Source of the DNA: Tetradesmus obliquus
Lineage: Eukaryota; Chlorophyta; Chlorophyceae; Sphaeropleales; Scenedesmaceae
Length of the DNA stretch: 64,000 nucleotides
Direction of reading: 5' to 3'
NCBI GenBank assembly: GCA_030272155.1
Contig: CP126201.1
Coordinates: 4,822,501-4,886,500, forward strand
This document shows positions 53,164-64,000 of the stretch, piece after piece. Position numbers and translations under genes: made by a program. Under the pieces are notes generated by a model that saw nothing but the letters and a program-made list of their open reading frames with translations, searched no databases and was not told the DNA's origin. Within the stretch, counting starts at the first letter, position 1, and the number at the start of each line of letters is the position of its first letter.

Positions 53164-56072
53164 GCTGCCAGGTAATTCTGATGCAGAGCTGTGGCGCCTG
53201 CGGTGATGTGCTGCTGTGCTGCGGCTGTGCTGCTTGATGCTTGCATAGCAGTTGCCTGAGGCTCTGAGGTTGATTCAAGGAGGGAGGCGAAATGACAGCA
53301 GTGCATGCTGTAGGCGCCGCATGCATTGCCACAGCCGCCGGATAGCCTTGGTGTGTGTCGCGTTCAACTGCGAGGATGCGCAGGCGGAACTGTTTGCCGT
53401 CAACGCGGCGGCGACATGTGCACGACGGCGGCAACAATCGAGCAGATGTTACTGTGCTGCATATGGCTGTTTTACTTTTCTGCATGGTCGCGCTGCAGAT
53501 CGTTTTTGCGGTTGAGCGCATGGATAATGGCTGACTGTGGTTCAGCTCAGGGATGATGGCTGCACTGCCGTCAATCTATTCAGACATGGCGTGCTTGTGC
53601 TGAGGCGGCAATGCAGCCTGCAGCTGCAGCGTGTCAATTTGGTTCTTTCCGAGCAGCAAGCCTAGGGCCCAAAGCAAGGCTGGCCAGCGCTACCGCAGTG
53701 ATGCTGCAACAGGGGTTGACCAACTCATGTGGTCAGAACCTTGTGGCGGGCATGTGCTTTTCTGACACGAATGCTTTGCAACGCCAATGCTGGATGATGG
53801 GTCGATAAGGAAGGCACCTGACGTGTGTACACACACATGTGATGCTTGAGTGCACAGAACACTACGTACGTGGTATGTGGGGCGTGCTGCTGGGGCGTTG
53901 AACCCAGTACTGGGCTTGGTTGAACCGAGTCGCACAAAGTTGGGTTGTGTCGCTGCAGCAGTACTGCACTAGTAATTGTGGTTGTCAGGTGTACACCACG
54001 TGTGCTCACGCACAGCACGCAATGTGATAGCGCAAAGACATGTTACATCAACATGGGGCTTCAAGGTTATGTATGTTACACCAGCACGGGGCTTCAAGAT
54101 TATGTATGTTACACTACTGAAAGATTGGGAGGAGCATGTTAGCGCTGGAGCTGCAATTCACACCCTGGGAGCTGTTTATATGATGGCGCAACACCAACGC
54201 ATGAAGATTGTCTGTTTCATTTCTGGGCATTATGCGAGTGGCTTTGTGGGCTGCCGTGTCGGCGCATGTTGTTGATTTCTGTTGTTGAGATGCTTCAGCT
54301 TGGAGGGTGCCAGTCACGCCCAGTTCCGGCTCTTTGTCATTGTCGTCAATAATACTGAGCACAGCATGTGTGGCTGTACAGCCGAGCCGCTAGGCCCGTT
54401 GGTGCACCAAACTCAAGGCAGTCAGCAGCTGCCGGCTGGCGCTGTCTTTGGGCTGCATCAATTTTATATGGCCTGGCAGCTGCTGGGCGCACAGGCAATG
54501 CTGGGTGCCGTAGTGTGCTTGATGGCTCTTCACGCTTCCCTCCGCTGCCCTCCGCTTTCCTGGCCTGATCCAGTACTGGCTGCAGGTGCAGCAGTGCTGC
54601 ATGCACTGCTGTGCTTTATGGCTTTTCACGCTGTCCTCCGCTTTCCTGCTTTTGATAGCACTGTACGCATGGGCCGCCCGGCACTGAGTGCTGTGTGCTG
54701 CAGTGTGCTTGGGTGGATGTTCACGTTTCTGTCTGCTTCCAATGCCTGAGCCAACACTGGCTGCAGGCAAGGCCGTGCTGCATGCAGTAGTGCACACCGC
54801 CCATGCGCACGTTGGTGAATAGCTGACTTTGCGGATAGTTACATTTTGTTTTGCCTGAGCCATCACTGGCTGCTGAATTGATGCTGTGTCACTCGAGGGA
54901 CGCGCCAGCTGAGACGTATCTGTTCAGCATCGAGCTTTTGAGTCAAACCAAGTGGAGCAGTGCTCCCTGCTTGTGCTGCTCCATTGCATTATGCTGCGCC
55001 ATATGGGCCGATGGTGTTGTTGCCACGGCTAAATAGGTGATTCGATGCTGATGAGCTTATGGCCCCATCTGAATTCATGTGTGCTTGTCAGCCCTGCTGG
55101 CAGTGGTGGCCGAAGAGGTCTGCTGCATGATGTGATCATGAGTTATTGGCTGCTGAGTCTGTTGTGTGCATGGCGGCATACATCGCATCATGCATCGAGT
55201 GGGACCTACGGTAAAATCGCTGAAAGTCCCAGCAGGGCCACCTGCAAAGTCCTTTACAGCTTGTAGAAATAGACCAGCCACAGTGCCAGAGCCAGTGTCG
55301 AAGCGCTACAACCAACAGTGCGTGCTGCAGTTTGATCATTGCATAAGCTGTGCTACAGCTGTGCGCACAGCATGTGCATCAACGGATGTTCCAGCCAAAA
55401 TCCTTGATTGACTTAGCCACTGGATGGCTCACCCCAAACCCCACGCCGCCGTGGCCAGGCGCTTCCTCTTTGTAGCCACCTTGGAGGAGCGCTGCTACTG
55501 CTGGCAGGAGCAATGCACCTTTCTGTTGCGTGACCGCCGTGACGGATAGGCTTGTAAGCTTCAGTTCAGTAAAAGCACGCACACAACTCATTCTCAGATT
55601 GGTTTCAACACAAGCTGGCACAGGTGACGGGTTGAGCAAGGTGGGCATCCAGCAACTCCTGCTGGCCCAACCAAGGCGACCGGGTAAAGCCTGGCTAGTG
55701 CTTTCAACCTTTAAACGTTCAACAACTCATCAATTTTCTGCGGTGTCGTCGCAGTTCAAGCGGGAGGGTTGTTTGCACAGTCAGGGCTGTCATGGGGTTA
55801 GGGCGTGAGCTGTGCATGACAAGTGTGGCATGCGGCAGGCTTACAACCTGTGTGATCTGCTGTTTGTACATGCATTCGAGTAGTCCAGCGCCTACGCCAG
55901 CACAGACCCAAAAATCAACAACGAAGGAGTTTGATGTGTGAACACACGCGGTTACAGCGGTATCGTAACGAAAGCATTCTTTGAATTCACTTCAACCATC
56001 CGGCACATATCACGACCCAGTGGCACGTGCCACAGCTCCACCTGAACTGTGCTGCCCTGCATGCTGTGAAAC
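53164..56072. other. 2.9-kb intergenic region without a supported gene
   Basis: Only short frames without domain or splice support are visible. A 33-base tandem repeat lies at 54041-54114. A loose three-fold repeat of about 100-base period (GCTTGATGGCTCTTCACG-type) lies at about 54517-54745. The right end should contain the TRF-like gene promoter. Confidence 0.45.
54041..54114. repeat. 33-bp tandem repeat, 2.2 copies
   Basis: Units at 54041-54073 and 54074-54106 share GGGGCTTCAAG and TTATGTATGTTACA with a few substitutions; a partial third unit follows. Confidence 0.9.
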
Positions 56073-59000
56073 ATGCAGTCGCAGCTGGCTGATTTCTGGT
56101 GGTATGAGCACCTCATCAGCCTACCCGACATTCCTGATGAAGTGGTCAACCACTTTGGCGAGTTCCCTGATCTGCCAGGCGGTAGCATGCCTGCTTCTGT
56201 CGCTGCGCGCCTGTTCCTGCGCTACATCCGCAAGCATGGCGCTGCAGTAGAGGACCATGCAGAGATGCTGCAGGTCTTGGGTTTCCTGCAGCTGCTGGCA
56301 GCAAAGCCGGAGCAGTTCAGGAGTGCAGCTGCCGCAGCAGCTGTTGACCCTCCCCTGGAGCTTATGGTGCAGGTAGGGATGCACCAACAGTTTGTAACCG
56401 CTGTCGCTGACATCAGCAGGCGTTAGCAGGTGCTTGCACTGGCAGCATATGCAGTGCAGAGACACTGCTGAGATTTGCGATCCGTTTGCAGTGCTGTTGC
56501 TATTGGCAGGACTGTACATCACAATCTACATGTGGAAGCCAGGGCAGTTACCTGCTGCATGTGAATCGAGCAGCCCACTTTACAGAGCACTTTCGTGTTG
56601 CTGTGCCAGGGGCTGCTTGTAATGCTCGCTGCTCCTCTGCACGCATGCTCAGGAGTTCCTGCAAGCCGTCATCAGCAGCTGCTTGCAGCTGCAGCAGGCA
56701 GGCCAGCTGCTGGATGCAGCGGCAGTGGCGCAGCAGGCAGAGGAGCTGCTGCAGCAGACATCACTTGGCCACCTGCAGGAGGAGCAGCCACTGCGCACAA
56801 AGTGAGCTCGAGCAATGCGGTAACGAATGCCGCTGATGATGATTGTCACCTGTTGCATGCATCCTGGCGCCGCAGCAGTGGCAGCAGCAGTTCAAGTCTG
56901 CTGGACACATGTCACTCATACCCTGGCAAGATACATTGCAGCTGCCGACGCCCATCCAATGCTAACCAGCAGCCGGGCAAGGATATACCACTGACACCGT
57001 TGCTGCTGCTGCACTGTGTATGCCGCGTTCACTGCAGGGTGGCCCAGCTGCAGCAGGTGCTTGCCAGCAGCGCTGCAGCAGCGGCTTGTGGAGGAGGCAG
57101 CTTGCAGCAGCAGCTGGCGCGTGCATTTCCTGCAAGCGTGATGCTCAAGCAGCTGCAGCAGTTTGCAGCAGCAGCATGGCAGGCGCTAGGCCCATCCACC
57201 CTGCTGGTGAGGCGGCTGCCTGGCATGACAGATTGAGCATAAGTGTGCCTGGGCTTGTGCGATGCACTGCCTGCACTCCATAAGCGTGCAGCACCTGGTG
57301 CATGCACGATAGAGCAACAGAAGCAGATAGGGCAGGACTTCCAGCAGCCCATGCCTTGCTGTCTTGCTGCATACACACGTGCATCCCGCTGCTGAGCATA
57401 AACACACTTGCAGCTCTGGACTTTGCCATCCAGGACGCCCTGATGCGACAGGATATCGACCACTACCTTGGCCAAATCATTCCTGCTGTGTGGCTGTTCT
57501 ACCGCTGTCGCAGCTGCACCAGCAGGCTGTTCTGCAGGGCAAGCGGCGACTGCCCGCAGACCCCTGCATGGCTTTCCTGCAGGACAACGACCTGCTGCCA
57601 GAGCAGCAGCAGCCTGCTGTCGCTGTTGCACCTTCTGCGGCCGCAGCTGGGCATGTGTCGGGAGACGCAGCGCCAGGCGCTCAGCAGCAGCAGCAGCAGG
57701 GACGGCTGGCTGCAGCAGCACCTTCCCCTTCACGCCCTGCTGCTGCTGATGGTCGTGCTGGACGTGCAGCAGCAGCAGCAGACGCTGCTGCTGCTGGTGG
57801 TGGTGCTGGTGGCACACAGACCTCCCCAAGCACTCTTCCTTCCATTCCATCCCCCAGGACAGCCTCAGAGGAGCCAGCAGGGGAAGCGGCGCCTGGCTCA
57901 CACACCAAGCCCAGCAAGCATGCAAGGTAACTACGGCTGCACAGTGCAGCTGCAACCTGGTACTCTGTCTCATTCTAAGCATCTGGAATTGAGCGCCTTT
58001 AAATTGGTGTCTCGGGTGTCCTGGGGCGATGCTGCATGCCCCAGCGACAAGCAGACACTGGCACCCTGTGCACCGCCTAACGCCCTGTGGCACTTTGCCC
58101 CCGCTGTTGCAGCTGCATGTTGGCAGTGGTGCCTGCTTGCTCTGACGCTGCCCCTGTGTACTGGATGCTGCTGCTGCCCTGTGCTGTGCAGGCGTGCTGG
58201 TGATGCAGCAGCGGGACCAGGCGTGGTGAGGATGCAGCTCAACTTGGAGCCAACAGCAGCAGGCGCAGCACGCCGCCAGCAGCAGCCGCGCGCTGCAGCT
58301 GCTGCTGCTGCTGCTGCAGGTGAAGACGCCGCTGAAGGCTCTGGTGGCAGGCGCAAGCGTGACAGGCAGGCACAGCAGGAGCTGCCGGATGACCAGGAGC
58401 AGCAGGAGCAGCAGCAGCGGGGCAAGAAGAAGAAGAAATTGAAGGAGAAGAAGAGAGCAGCCAGCAAGAAGGCAGCAGCAGGTGCTGCTGGTGACTCAGA
58501 GGCTGAGGCAGCAGCAGCAGCAGTAGCCGCCAGCAGCGATGATGGCTGGGAGTCTGGCAAGGAGAGGGCAGCAGCTGCTGTCGGTGACTCCTCACCTGAG
58601 CAGCCTGGCAAGACGCCCAGAGCTGAACGGCAACTGGCAGCAGCTGCAGCAGCTGCGGATGGCGACGAGGAAGTGGCTGGCAGCAGCGACGAGGAACGGC
58701 CGCGGCGGCGCCAGCATCGGCAGCAGCAGCAGCAGGAGGAGGAGGAGGAAGAAGCACCTCTAGGCTTGAATGCTGCAATGGAGGCTGCTGATGCTGCAGC
58801 GGCAGCTGCTGCAGAGGAGGAGAGCGAGGAGGACGCAGGCGATGGTGAAGGCGCGCCCAGGCAGCGCAAGCAGCAGCTGTGTGGCAGGGGCGGTGCTGGC
58901 AAGCACCAACCGCGCAGGCGCACTGTCGCGTGGGGTGACAGCATCTCATGCGGCAGCATCGACAGCCCCCAGGTGAGCCGGCGTGGTGTGCAGCGCATTT

Positions 59001-60116
59001 GTATATAGAGGGGCTAAATCGGGGTGTTCATGGGGCTACGCTGCGCAGCGTCACTGCACTTACAGCCGACGTCTGTAACTGTTCCGTAAAGGGTTCGGGG
59101 TGCACTTCTTACGGAACAGTTACCGTTACAGTTACGCGTGGTGTGCAGCGCATATGCTGTTGGCCTGCCCGATGCACCTGCTGATCAGTGTGGTGTTTTG
59201 CTGCTGAAGGAACACTTAAACTCTGAGACGGGGGTGGCTGCGCATGCAGAGCGTGACGCGTCGCAGTGACTGGGATTTTGTCAAGGTTGCCTTCACCTCA
59301 GTATGGCGATATACGCACTATCTGCCTGCCAGGTCTAGGGATGCCGCTGCTGCTGGTGCTGCTGCTTCCTCGTCACTGCATCGCTGCACTGCACTGCTGC
59401 ACTGCTCTGCTTGCAGGACACTCCTGGCGCGCAGGGCCCCAAGAGTAGGGCTGGGGCTGCAGGCGTGGCAGGCCTCAGTGGCACCCTTGCCGCAGCTGCT
59501 GCTGCTGCCAGGCGCCTTGACGAGAAATCCAAGGGTCAGCAGCAGCAGGGCGACGCGTTTGACTTCAGGGAAGCCAGCAGTGACGAGGATGAGGAAGGCG
59601 GAGGTGGCGCACCACCCGCGCGCGGTGCTGCAGGCAGCAGCAGGCCTGCTGCCGCTGCCGCTGCTGCTGCCGGCAGCGGTGGCCGCCAGCAAGCAGGGCC
59701 TGGTGCTGCTGCTGCTGCTGCTGCGCGTCCTCCTGCAGCGCCAGCTGCACGGCCAGCGCCAGCGCCAGGGCCGGCAGGGGGCCATGTGCGGCGCCGCAAG
59801 GTGACGCGCTGGAGCAGGGCTGAGGAGCAGCTGCTAGCGACGCTGGTGGGGCGCTTCGGCGTGGGCAGCTGGAGCGCCATACGCGACGCTGGCGGGGAGG
59901 GCTTTGCCGTGATCAGGACCGCGGTGAGCTGGCTGGCTGGCTTGCGGAGAAGCTTTGCAGATGCTGTGACCAGCGCAGCTTGTATGAGTGCATTGTGTGC
60001 CGGCGTGACACGCGCCACTTTGACATGTAGTTGCATATTGACAGGCGATTGGTATAGACCTCCACCCGCATTCGCACCTTCATGAGTCTGCCCTGCGCTG
60101 AGCAGACTGCTGCTGC

Positions 60117-60151
<35 letters not shown>

Positions 60152-60209
60152 GCAGGTTGACTTGAAGGACAAGTGGAGGAACATGATGAAGGCCAGGGGC
60201 GAGGCGTGA
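56073..60209 (+). CDS. Telomere-repeat-binding-factor-like protein with C-terminal Myb/telobox
   Basis: Seven exons fit in phase: 56073-56372, 56653-56801, 57038-57206, 57514-57926, 58192-58972, 59417-59923 and 60156-60209 (790 residues). The N-terminal about 200 residues are non-repetitive and helical (WWYEHLISLPDIPDEVV, ARLFLRYIRKHG, EMLQVLGFLQLL), possibly a TRFH-like dimerisation domain. A long Ala/Gln/acidic/Lys-rich middle follows. The last 60 residues form one Myb domain (VTRWSRAEEQLLATLVGRFG, then GSWSAIRD) whose third helix is the telobox VDLKDKWRN, split by the last intron. Such proteins bind double-stranded telomeric repeats in the nucleus. The telobox sits at the very C-terminus, as in animal and yeast TRF proteins. 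The start of the fourth exon is uncertain; an overlapping frame at 57414-57480 (ALDFAIQDALMRQDIDHYL) may belong to an alternative exon. Confidence 0.78.
59075..59123. repeat. 15-bp perfect inverted repeat with 19-base loop
   Basis: GTAACTGTTCCGTAA (59075-59089) and its exact reverse complement (59109-59123) lie in the intron after exon 5 of the TRF-like gene. An 18-base direct repeat (GCGTGGTGTGCAGCGCAT) brackets the region at about 58981-58998 and 59136-59153. This could be a small foldback element or a duplication scar. Confidence 0.88.
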
Positions 60210-61512
60210 GGAATGGCATGGTCAAGCTATGGAACCAGTTGCGACACTGATCATTTAATCAGAAACAGACTGAAGTGCGGCAGCTGGTGCAGAGGCAAAG
60301 GTGTTGACGTAACTCTGCACTGGCAAAAGGCTAGCCTGGGTGGGGTTCGACCCGTGTTGCTTGTGCTCGCCAGTCAGGTTGGCCTCCCCTGCACATGACT
60401 GTGCATGCACAGCACGTTGAGGTGCTCGGAAGTAACAAGGACTTGGCGTGATTTCAGGAGGCTTGCAGCGGCATGCAACAGTATGCGGCCGCCGTGATGT
60501 TATGTGATCTTATGTGCGACAATTTTCAGGATGAGATTTGGTAGTGTCTTTCCTGTCAAAAAGGACTGGTTGAGCTTGCCCAATTTTTCTCTGCCCAATG
60601 AGCCTGTCATTGGCTCCCCAACGGGCGAGGTTACTCTTGTAACTTCCAAAATGTGAAAATGTGATGAAGGAGCTCAAGTGTGTTGTTGTTGTCGCCGCAG
60701 TGAGTGATGGTGCCCAGCAGCAGCCTAGCACCTGAGTGTTGCACGGTGTGGCAGCTGCTCAAGTATTAAGTTGGCAGTTGCCAGGCGCACATGACGGGTG
60801 ACACATGCTCATAACAACTCAGTCATTTTTGTTGAACTTGCTCCTTGCCCAGGGTGATTCAGTGAAGGATAAGAACAGGCTATAGCTATGTTGCATGGTG
60901 TAACATTCCAACCGGGTGTAGTGCAAACATGTGAATCCGGATCCCCTGCACCTGCTCACTGAAGCTCCAGGCATATAGGAATGTAACAGCCGACTGCATG
61001 CGTGAGAGCTGCTTTTGCTGCTGCAGTCCGTCCTGCAACTTTTTGGCAGTGCAAGGCAGCTGACCTGCGGCTGACAGCTGCAGGGACATTTAGATTAGCG
61101 TCATTGGGTTTTGAATCCCTTGACCTTGTCATTAAAGCCATACACGGCGCTTGCCGTGAAGATGCTGCGGCATTATCGTCGCTTTATACCTATAGAACGA
61201 GCATATGGACATGGCATGGCCCGCAGTTGCAGTAAGCAAGGGGAGCTGTGCCATCTGACACCAGCAGCAGTGGTGACAGCCTGGGCCAGCTGCATCGAGC
61301 AGTCTAGTGCACGTTGAAAAGCATGGATGCATGTATGTAAGCCTCGCAGCAGGATGAGCAGGCCTGGTAAGCCCGACAGCTCCTGCATATGTATTGAGTT
61401 TGATAACTGAACTGCTATGTTGACTCTGTTTGAACGAAAAGCAGCTGTATGCAGGGGCTTGCGGACGACATTTATGCATCAAATGATGTTTTGCTTGCCA
61501 AATTTGCAGAGA
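60210..61512. other. Intergenic region between TRF-like gene and last gene
   Basis: TGTAA signals at 60638-60642 and 60899-60903 are candidates for the TRF-like 3' end. No coding region is supported. A GGTTCGACCC sequence near 60345 resembles a tRNA B box, but the arms do not fold. Confidence 0.45.
60638..60642 (+). terminator. TGTAA polyadenylation signal of the TRF-like gene
   Basis: First TGTAA downstream of the TRF-like stop, about 430 bases away and in a locally AT-richer stretch. The later copy at 60899 is an alternative. Confidence 0.35.
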
Positions 61513-62325
61513 ATGGGGCGTGACGTTCAGCTCTTGCCGACAAACACCAAGGAGGACAGCTCTCCGAACAAGCTCAAAGGCATCCTCACCAGTCTACTCA
61601 GAAAGGCACACAGCGGCCAGGTATGGCATGATGACGGTTTGATGGGCGCGATGGCTTGCGGCAGCAGTGCTCACTTGCTGCTGCCAGCCTGCTGCTGCTC
61701 CCGGGGCGAAAAGTTTCCAAACCGAATTCAGCTGCCGGTGTTGCTGTCCGCAGGTACCGTCCGCAGATCTGAATTCACCGACACTGCTCACAGAACATGT
61801 GAGTCTGCCGCTGACACGCTAATTATCCTGAGCTTGACAGCTGCAGTACACTCGTACTGCCATTGCACACCATGCCAGGCGCACTGCCCCTGGCTCATTG
61901 CAGGCTTGGTGCAAGTATGGCACAACGTAGCAGTGATCTCTGGCATCATACTACATGCTGTATGCCGACTGATCGCAGGTGCCACCAGACACAGCACCAG
62001 CACTTGCTGCTGGTAATGCAGTTGCAGTCTGCACACCAGCTAGTAGGGACCAGCAAGCCCCAGCAGCAACATTGCAGCAACAAGCTGCAGCAATTGAGCA
62101 ACAGCAGCCCCATGAAAAGGAGCAGCAGGTTAGCAGCCCTGCAGCAGCTGACAATGCTGTCAACAAGTACAGGAGTGGCAGCATCAGCAAGTCTATATCG
62201 GACGTGGCAGCACAAAGTGCAGCAGAGCATTGCCGCAGCAGTGCAGCCACAAACAGCGCAAGGAGCGATGTTCTCTCGGACCCTGGGCTGCCCCCATATC
62301 AGCAGCAGCAGCAGTGCAGGCAGGC

Positions 62326-62356
<31 letters not shown>

Positions 62357-63133
62357 CAGCCAAGAACCACACCTCAGCAGCAGCAGCAGCAGCAGATGCT
62401 GCAGCTGTATGGGCCTGCTGCAGCAGCAGCGGCAGCAGCAGGCGTGTCGGCAGTCGTGCCAGTCATGCCACCGGGGCCGATTGGGCGGCGCAGCAGCAGC
62501 GGCAGCATCAAGGAGCCAGGCGCGTCTGTTTGGCTGCAGGAGCCGTACAGCAACCCGCACAGCTCAGCTGCATCCTCGCCATCGCCGCTGCAGCGCAGCA
62601 GCACAGGCCTGCGGGGCAGCAGCATGATGTCCAGCGGCGGCAAGCTGCGTGGCTCCATGAAGGAGATGTACGACATGATCTTTGACGATGGCCCGGCACC
62701 ATCGACAAGCAATGCAGGCAGCCCGTGCCCCACCGGGCCCATGCCAACACGGCACGGCTCCCTAGCATCAATGGGGTCTTTTGCTTGTGCAGGACCACCA
62801 CAGCGCCCACACTTACTGCAGCCTTTTCTTAGTGTAGGTGCCACACCGCAGGCGGCCAGCGGGCATGGCATTGGCGTAGCAGGGCACGGCGGCAGCAGCA
62901 GTACCACAGCAGCAGATGGCAGCAGCAGCAACGGCGGCTATTGCCAGCTGGACGACCTGATGCCTGCTGGGCTGGCGAAGTTGAAGATCAGCGGCAGGCA
63001 CAGCGGCTGCTCTGACAGCGACTCAGCTGCAGCCGCTGCCACATTCTTCATGGAGGACTCGCCAGGCTGCAGCAGCAGCGGCGGCAACGTAGCTGGTGGC
63101 TGCGGCGGCTGGCCATCGGCATCTGGGCTGCAT

Positions 63134-63164
<31 letters not shown>

Positions 63165-63934
63165 GAGGTGGCAGGGCAAGAGGCAGTCCGCGCTATGGCC
63201 TGCCTGCCTGTGGCAGTGCGCCGCCACGCGCTCCTGCAGCACAGCAGCAGCCCAGCAGCAGCAGTAACAAGCGGCTGTGGGACAGGCGGCAGCAGGCAGC
63301 ACTGTTCAACGGAAGCAGCGGCAGCAGCTCAGCAGCAGCATCGCCGAGTGGCATTGCACCCGCAGGGCCAGCGGCCTGGCGCACACATGGCAGCCACATG
63401 GGCCATGAGGGGCTAGCAGAGTTTGCAGCGCGGCTCAACTCTGACACTGCCTGCGCCTCAGCTGATGGTGATGATGGCACACCATACGGTACAGGCAGCA
63501 GCATCTGCTCCGCGACACCCATGTCGCACAGCAACAGCAACCCAGAGCTGTGCGCAGCAGCATCTGGTGGCTCAACAGCGCCTGCGTGTGCGCGCTCGCT
63601 GTTCGGCAGCGTGCCGCACATGGACCGGCCGCTGCTGCTGTCTGCCGGCGGCAGCGGCAGCTTCACTCACAGCGGCAGCGGCGGCTGGCATGGAGGGCGT
63701 GCAAACAACAGCTTCTTCGGCAATGACAGTTGCGATCACATGTCCATAGCGTCCGATGATGAGTTTATCCGGGAGATCAATAGTGAGAACCCGCTGAGCT
63801 CTGCGTGGGGCCCTGCACATGCCAAGCTGATGGGCTTCAAGTACTGTGATGCCACGTCACCGCTGAACCACCCGGGCAGGGCATCACCCTTCAAATCATC
63901 GCCCTTCTCCTCGCCCCGTGGCGCAAGCAGGTGA
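61513..63934 (+). CDS. Low-complexity protein of unknown function (may continue beyond window)
   Basis: Three phase-consistent exons: 61513-61620 (MGRDVQLLPTNTKEDSSP...), 61754-61798 and 61979-63934. After the ordered first 50 residues the protein is Gln/Ala/Ser/Gly-rich. Short non-repetitive islands are GKLRGSMKEMYDMIFDDGP, LDDLMPAGLAKLKISGRHS and a C-terminal stretch (SIASDDEFIREINSENPLSS, then AWGPAHAKLMGFKYCDA). No domain was recognised. The islands look like short linear interaction or phosphorylation motifs of a regulatory protein, which is inference. The frame ends AGCAGGTGA at 63926-63934. This is either a real stop or a donor (AG|GTGAGG) leading to exons outside the window. Confidence 0.6.
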
Positions 63935-64000
63935 GGGCAGCGCTGCACACACTGCTGTGAAGATGTGAAACGGCGGTGGTGACAGGACACCACTTGTGAC

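Noticed and set aside
57970-58998. Minus-strand 342-codon Ser/Ala-rich frame
   Set aside because: Antisense of the large low-complexity exon of the TRF-like gene; it has no domain.
60325-60395. Possible tRNA gene (GGTTCGACCC resembles a B box)
   Set aside because: The T-arm does not pair in either orientation and no A box or acceptor stem could be placed.

Overview
The window looks like nuclear DNA of a chlorophyte green alga. The evidence is intron-dense GC-rich genes, nearly all with CTGCAG/TTGCAG acceptors and GTGAGN/GTGCGN donors, abundant CAG/CTG microsatellites encoding poly-Gln/Ala/Ser, TGTAA-type polyadenylation signals, and TTTAGGG-like telomeric motifs. A chlorophycean of the Sphaeropleales/Scenedesmaceae type is my best guess, but this is inference. 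No bacterial, organellar or CRISPR features were seen.

Layout (+ strand coordinates). 0.17-1.07 kb: remnant tyrosine recombinase of a DIRS/Crypton-type element with a lost catalytic Arg. 1.4-2.4 kb: a two-exon Ser-rich ORF whose 3' end is duplicated. 3.2-5.2 kb (-): leucine-rich-repeat protein. 5.6-9.65 kb (+): low-complexity nuclear-type protein ending in an SRI-like domain. 9.97-13.8 kb (+): mTERF-family protein. 13.8-17.7 kb: no supported gene. 17.7-20.05 kb (-): secreted, probably GPI-anchored protein of unknown function. 20.05-22.4 kb: no supported gene. 22.4-28.5 kb (-): complete nine-exon CNNM/DUF21-CBS membrane protein. 29.4-30.8 kb (-): small single-pass membrane protein. 31.4-45.4 kb (+): 28-exon CC2D2A, a ciliary transition-zone C2 protein. 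45.9-53.2 kb (+): 14-exon secreted subtilisin-fold protein in which the catalytic Asp, His and Ser all appear replaced. 53.2-56.1 kb: intergenic. 56.1-60.2 kb (+): telomere-repeat-binding-factor-like protein with a C-terminal Myb/telobox. 61.5-63.9 kb (+): low-complexity protein at the window end. Gene models were built by hand from splice signals and reading-frame phase. For CNNM, CC2D2A, mTERF, the subtilase-like gene, the SRI gene, the TRF-like gene and the small membrane protein, the summed exons are a whole number of codons with consistent phases.

The genes do not form an operon-like or pathway cluster. The unifying and most unusual feature is a recurrent 'exon-edge echo'. In at least five genes, a segment spanning an exon/intron boundary is tandemly copied one to seven times into the adjacent intron. 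Donor-side copies lie downstream of the true exon end and acceptor-side copies lie upstream of the true exon start. Many copies keep a usable splice site. Some could be poison exons (CNNM), in-frame extensions (CC2D2A) or nascent cassette exons (mTERF). This looks like a genome-wide mode of intron growth, and possibly exon birth, by tandem duplication across splice sites. It is the observation most worth following up.
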